Origin: Megascapheus bottae
Lineage: Eukaryota; Chordata; Mammalia; Rodentia; Geomyidae
Length of the DNA stretch: 64,000 nucleotides
Direction of reading: 5' to 3'
Assembly: GCA_024803745.1 (NCBI GenBank)
Contig: JANJXV010001709.1
Location: 1-64,000 of the forward strand
The notes beneath the pieces were generated by a model. It was given only the letters and a program-made list of their open reading frames with translations, had not been told where the DNA came from and did no database searches. The translations under genes were made by a program, and so were the position numbers. Positions 60,552-64,000 of the stretch are shown piece after piece; the first letter of the stretch is position 1; the number at the start of each line of letters is the position of its first letter.

Positions 60552-62748
60552 AGAATGGAGGTGTGTGAAGTCAGAATGGAGGTGTATGAAGTCATGGAAT
60601 GGAGGTGTGTGAAGTCAGAATAGAGGTGTGTGAAGTCATAGAATGGAGGTGTGTGAAGTCACAGAATGGACGTTATGAAGTCATAGAATGGAGCGGTGTG
60701 AAGTCACAGAATTGAGGTGTTTGAAGTCATATATTGGAGGTGTGTGAAGTCAAAATGCATGTGTGAAGTCACAGAATGGAGGTTTCTGAAGTCATAGAAT
60801 GGAGGTGTGTGAATGTTTCTGATGTAAAAATGAAGGTGTGTGAAGTCATGGTATGGAGGTGTGTGAAGTCACAGAATGGAGGTGTGGAGTCATAGATTGG
60901 AGGTGGGTGAAGTCATAGAATGGAGGAGTGTGAAGTCATAGAGTGAGGTTAGTGAAGTCACAGATTCGAGTTCTGTGAAGTCATAGAATGGAGGTGTGTG
61001 ATGTCAGAATGGAGGTGTGGGAAGTCATAGAATAGAGGTGTGTGAAGTCAGAATGGAGGTGTGTGAAGTCATAGATGGAGTTGTGTAAAGTCATAGTATG
61101 GAGGTGTGTGAAATCATAGAATGGAGTTTTGTGAAGTCACAGAATGGAGCTGTGTGAATTCAGAATGGAGGTGTGTGAAGTCATAGAATGGAGGTGTGTG
61201 AAGTTATAGAATGGAGGTGTGTGAAGTCAGAGAATGTAGGTGTATGAAGTCAGAATGGAGGTGTTTAGTCATAGATTGGAGGTGGGTGAAGTCAAAGAAT
61301 ATAGGTGTGTGAAGTCATTGAATGGAGGTGTGTGAAGTCACAGAATGGAGGTGTGTGAAGTCAGAATATAGGTGTTCGAAGTCATAGAATAGAGGTGTGT
61401 GAAGTCAGAATGGAGGTGTGTGAAGTCATAGAATGGAGTTGTGTGAACTCATAAAATGGAGGTGTGTGACGTCACAATGGAAGTTTGTGAAGGCATAGAA
61501 TAGAGGTGTGTGAAGTCACAGAATGGAGGTGTGTGAAGTCATACAATGGAGATGTGTGAAGTCAGAATGGAGGTGTGTGAAGTCACAGAATGGAGGTGTG
61601 TGAACTCAGAATGGAGGTGTGTGCAATCATAGATGGAGGTGTGTGAAGTCATAGTATGGAGATATGTGAAATCATAGAATGGAGTTTTGTGAAGTCACAG
61701 AATGGAGTTGTGTGAGTCAGAATTGAGGTGTGTGAAGTCATAGAATGTAGATGTGTGAAGTCATAGAATCGAGTATTGTGAAGTCACCGAAGGGAGGTTT
61801 GAGAAGTCATAGAATGGAGGTATGAGAAATCAAATTAGAGGGGTGTGAAGTCGGAGAATCGAGGTGTGTGAAGTCATAGAATGGAGGTGGGTGAAGTCAC
61901 AATGGAGGTGTGTGAAGTCATAGAATGCAGGTGTGTGAAGTCAGAATCGAGGTGTGAAGTCATTGAATGGAGGTGGATGAAGTAATAGAACTTAGGTGTG
62001 GGAAGTCATAGAATCGAGAAGTGTGAAGTCATAGAGTAGAGGTGAGTGAAGTCACAGACTCGAGATCTGTGAAGTCATAGAATGGAGGTGTGTGAAGTCA
62101 TAGAATGGAGGTGTGTGAAGTCATAGAATGGAGGTGTATGAAGTCATAGAATGGCGGTGTGTGAAGGCACAGAATGGACGGGTTTAAAGTCATAGAATGG
62201 AGGTGTGTAAAGTCAGAGAATTGAGCTGTTTGAAGTCATATATTGGAGGTGTGTGAAATCAAAATGGATGTGTGTTAAGTCACCGAATGGAGTTTTGTGA
62301 ACTCAGTATGGAGGTGTGTGAAGTCACAGAATGGAGGTTTGTGAAGTCATAGATGTAGGTGTGTGAGGTCATAGAATGGATGTTTCTGAAGTAAGAATGA
62401 AGGTGTGTGAAGTCATAGAATGGAGGTGTGTGAAGTCATTGAATGGAGGTGTGTGAAGTCACTGAATGGAAGTGTGTGAAGTCAGAATGGAGGTGTGAGG
62501 TCATAGAATGAAGGTGGGTGAAGTCATAGAAAGGAGGTATGGGAAGTCATAGAATGGAGGAGTGTGAAGTCATAGAGTGGAGGTGTGTGATGTCAGAATG
62601 GAGGTGTGCGAAGTCATAGAATAGAGGTTTGTGAAGTCAGAATGGAGGTGTGTGAAGTCATAGAATGGAGGTGTGTGAACTCATAGATTGGAGGTGTGTG
62701 ACGTCACAATGGAAGTGTGTGAAGTCACAGAATGGAGGTGTGTGAATT
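60552..62748 (+). repeat. 6.4-kb-offset duplication, copy 2
   Basis: Copy of 54,062-55,975 that includes a core (61,655). The extra block of about 385 bp contains the CGAGATCTGTG, GACGGG (62,177) and GAGCTGTTTG variants, which are otherwise typical of domains 1-2. Confidence 0.78.
61655..61856 (+). repeat. HOR core (right flank)
   Basis: Complete nine-monomer core with the marker at 61,822 and TGAGTCA at 61,713. It is 6,387 bp from the core at 55,268 and shares its flanking cassette, including the GTGTGCAATCATAG monomer just before it. It therefore belongs to the 54.1-56.0 / 60.6-62.7 kb duplication. Confidence 0.88.
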
Positions 62749-63856
62749 CAGAATGGAGGTATGTGAAATCATAGAACGGAGGTGTGTGAAGTCAGAATGG
62801 CGGTGTGTGAACTCATAGAATGGAGGTGTGTGTAGTCACAATGGAGGTGCGTGAAGTCATAGAATGGAGGTGTGTGAAGTCACAGAATGGAGGTGTGTGA
62901 AGTCATAGAATGGAGGTGTGTGAAGTCATAGCATGGGTGTTTGTGAAGTAAGAATGAAGGTGTGTGAAGTCATAGAATGGAGGTGTGTGAAGTCACAGAA
63001 TGGAGGTGTGCGAAATCACTGTTTGAAGGAGTGTGAAGTCACAGAATGGAGGTGTGTGAACCCAGAATAGAGGTGTGTAAAGTCACAGAATGGAGGTGTG
63101 TGAAGTCATAGAATGGAAGTGTGTGAAGTCATAGAATGGAGGTGTGTGAAGTCACAGAATGGACGGTATGAAGTCATAGAATGGAGGTGTATGAAATCAC
63201 AGAATGAGGGTGTGTGAGGTCATAGAAGGGAGGTGTGTGAAGTCACAGAATGGAGGTGTGTGAAGTCATAGAATGGAGGTGTGTGAAGTTATAGAATGGA
63301 AGTGTGTGTAGTCACAGATTGGAGGTGTGTGAAGTCACAGAATAGAGGTGTGGGAAGTCAAAGCATGGAGGTGTGTGAACTCAGAATGGAGGTGTGTGAA
63401 GTCACAGAATGGAGGTGTGTGAAGTCAAACAATGGAGGTGTGTGAAGTCACAGAATGGAGGTGTGTGAAATCATAGAATGGAGGTGTGTGAAGTCACAGA
63501 ATGGAGGTGGGTGAAGTCAGAATGGAGGTGTGTGAAGCCATAGAATGGAGGTGTGTGAAGTCAGAATGGAGGTGTGAAGTCATAGAATGTAGGTGGGTGA
63601 AGTCATAGAACTTAGGTGTGGGAAGTCATAGAATTGAGAAGTGTGAAGTCACAGAGTGGAGGTGAGTGAAGTCACAGATTCGAGGTCTGTGAAGTCATAG
63701 AATGGAGGTGTGTGAAGTCACAGAATGGAGGTGTGTGAAGTCATACAATGAAGGTGTGTGAAGTCAGAATGGAGGTGTGTGAAGTCACAGAATTGAGGTG
63801 TGTGAACTCAGAATGGAGGTGTGTGAAGTCATAGATGGAGGTGTGTGAAGTCATAG

Positions 63857-64000
63857 TATGGAGATATGTGAAATCATAGAATGGAGTTTTGTGAAGTCAC
63901 AGAATGGAGATGTGTGACTCAAAATTGAGGTGTGTGAAGTCATAGAATGTAGATGTGTGAAGTCATAGAATGGAGTATTGTGAAGTCACCGAAGGGAGGT
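63857..64000 (+). repeat. HOR core, right-truncated by window edge
   Basis: TATGGAG at 63,857 starts a normal core that runs into the edge within the AAGGGAGG monomer. If spacing is kept, the ATGAG marker would sit near position 64,024, just outside. In this copy the AP-1-like heptamer reads TGACTCA (63,915), which is the same site on the other strand. Confidence 0.87.

Larger units (their letters stand above)
1..64000 (+). repeat. 23-bp tandem-repeat satellite array filling the window
   Basis: Every line of the window reads as head-to-tail copies of a 23-bp monomer that starts AATGGAGG, has TGTGTGAAGTCA in the middle and ends TAG (clean copy 16,057-16,079). A 21-bp form ends in CAG instead of CATAG (clean copy 7,471-7,491), and another 21-bp form ends CAC. 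All copies lie in one orientation. Composition of the consensus is G9 A7 T6 C1. Monomers differ from consensus by zero to a few substitutions, and specific variants recur in fixed order, which defines higher-order repeats. No interval over 300 bp lacks the repeat. Stops (TGA in GTGTGA, TAG in CATAG) and the 23-bp length, which rotates the frame, prevent long open frames. The array is open at both edges. The family and host are not recognised; a eukaryotic heterochromatic array is inferred from size and HOR structure. Confidence 0.98.
54884..64000 (+). repeat. Array domain 4: mixed right flank
   Basis: Here cassettes typical of domains 1-2 (full cores at 55,268 and 61,655, the GACGGG variant at 62,177) alternate with cassettes typical of domain 3, for example 59,030-60,540 resembling parts of 34,900-37,900. 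A local HOR of about 0.9 kb occupies 57,050-58,850. The domain ends inside another copy of the core. Confidence 0.75.

Noticed and set aside
1..64000. CRISPR array
   Set aside because: Monomers are contiguous, with no unique spacers between identical repeats. Variation is scattered through the monomer, and there are no cas genes.
1..64000. Telomeric repeat or simple GT microsatellite
   Set aside because: There is no TTAGGG-type or other telomeric unit, and the GTGTGTG run is only a part of each 23-bp monomer.
1..64000. Centromeric CENP-B box
   Set aside because: I looked for the TTCG....A..CGGG pattern near TTCGAGG and TCGG variants and found no match. Centromere identity cannot be argued from sequence here.
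1..64000. G-quadruplex-forming array
   Set aside because: GG dinucleotides come in one close pair per monomer, with no runs of three or more G except rare variants (GAGGGG, GGGGG). Stable quadruplexes are not supported.

Overview
The whole 64 kb window is one uninterrupted tandem-repeat (satellite/minisatellite) array. I see no gene, RNA gene, transposon, CRISPR array or unique-sequence interval anywhere in it. The basic unit is a 23-bp monomer (clean copy at 16,057-16,079) with a 21-bp sibling that lacks two bases near its end (clean copy at 7,471-7,491), plus rarer 20-, 22- and 24-bp forms. About 2,800 monomers fit in the window, all in the same orientation. The consensus has 9 G, 7 A, 6 T and 1 C, so the + strand is G/A-rich and nearly C-free. 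A homogeneous array of this length with nested higher-order repeats (HORs) points to a eukaryotic heterochromatic, subtelomeric or pericentromeric block. I do not recognise the family or the species. Both window edges fall inside the array.

Layout. (1) About 1-20,000: monomers are organised around a recurring 202-bp, nine-monomer HOR core, spaced roughly 0.5-2.7 kb apart, with local duplications (5.1 kb, 1.75 kb, 2.0 kb and 2.8 kb offsets). (2) About 20,000-32,900: the same core, embedded in longer super-repeats (offsets 4.55-4.66 kb and 3.8 kb). (3) About 32,000-54,900: no core at all. This block can be explained as repeated duplication of one ancestral segment of about 7.5 kb (31,987-39,529), including a nearly perfect 3.1-kb tandem repeat and a copy displaced by 15.43 kb. 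(4) About 54,900-64,000: a mixture, with the core returning at 55,268 and 61,655 and a cut-off copy running off the right edge, plus a local HOR of about 0.9 kb.

No genes work together here. What recurs is a set of variant monomers that can be followed like barcodes. Two contain perfect transcription-factor-like motifs: an AP-1/TRE heptamer (TGAGTCA) at a fixed place in the HOR core, and a CRE (TGACGTCA), often within a 12-bp perfect palindrome, in roughly fifty scattered monomers. The base monomer's TGAAGTCA is one change from either. Whether these sites do anything is unknown.
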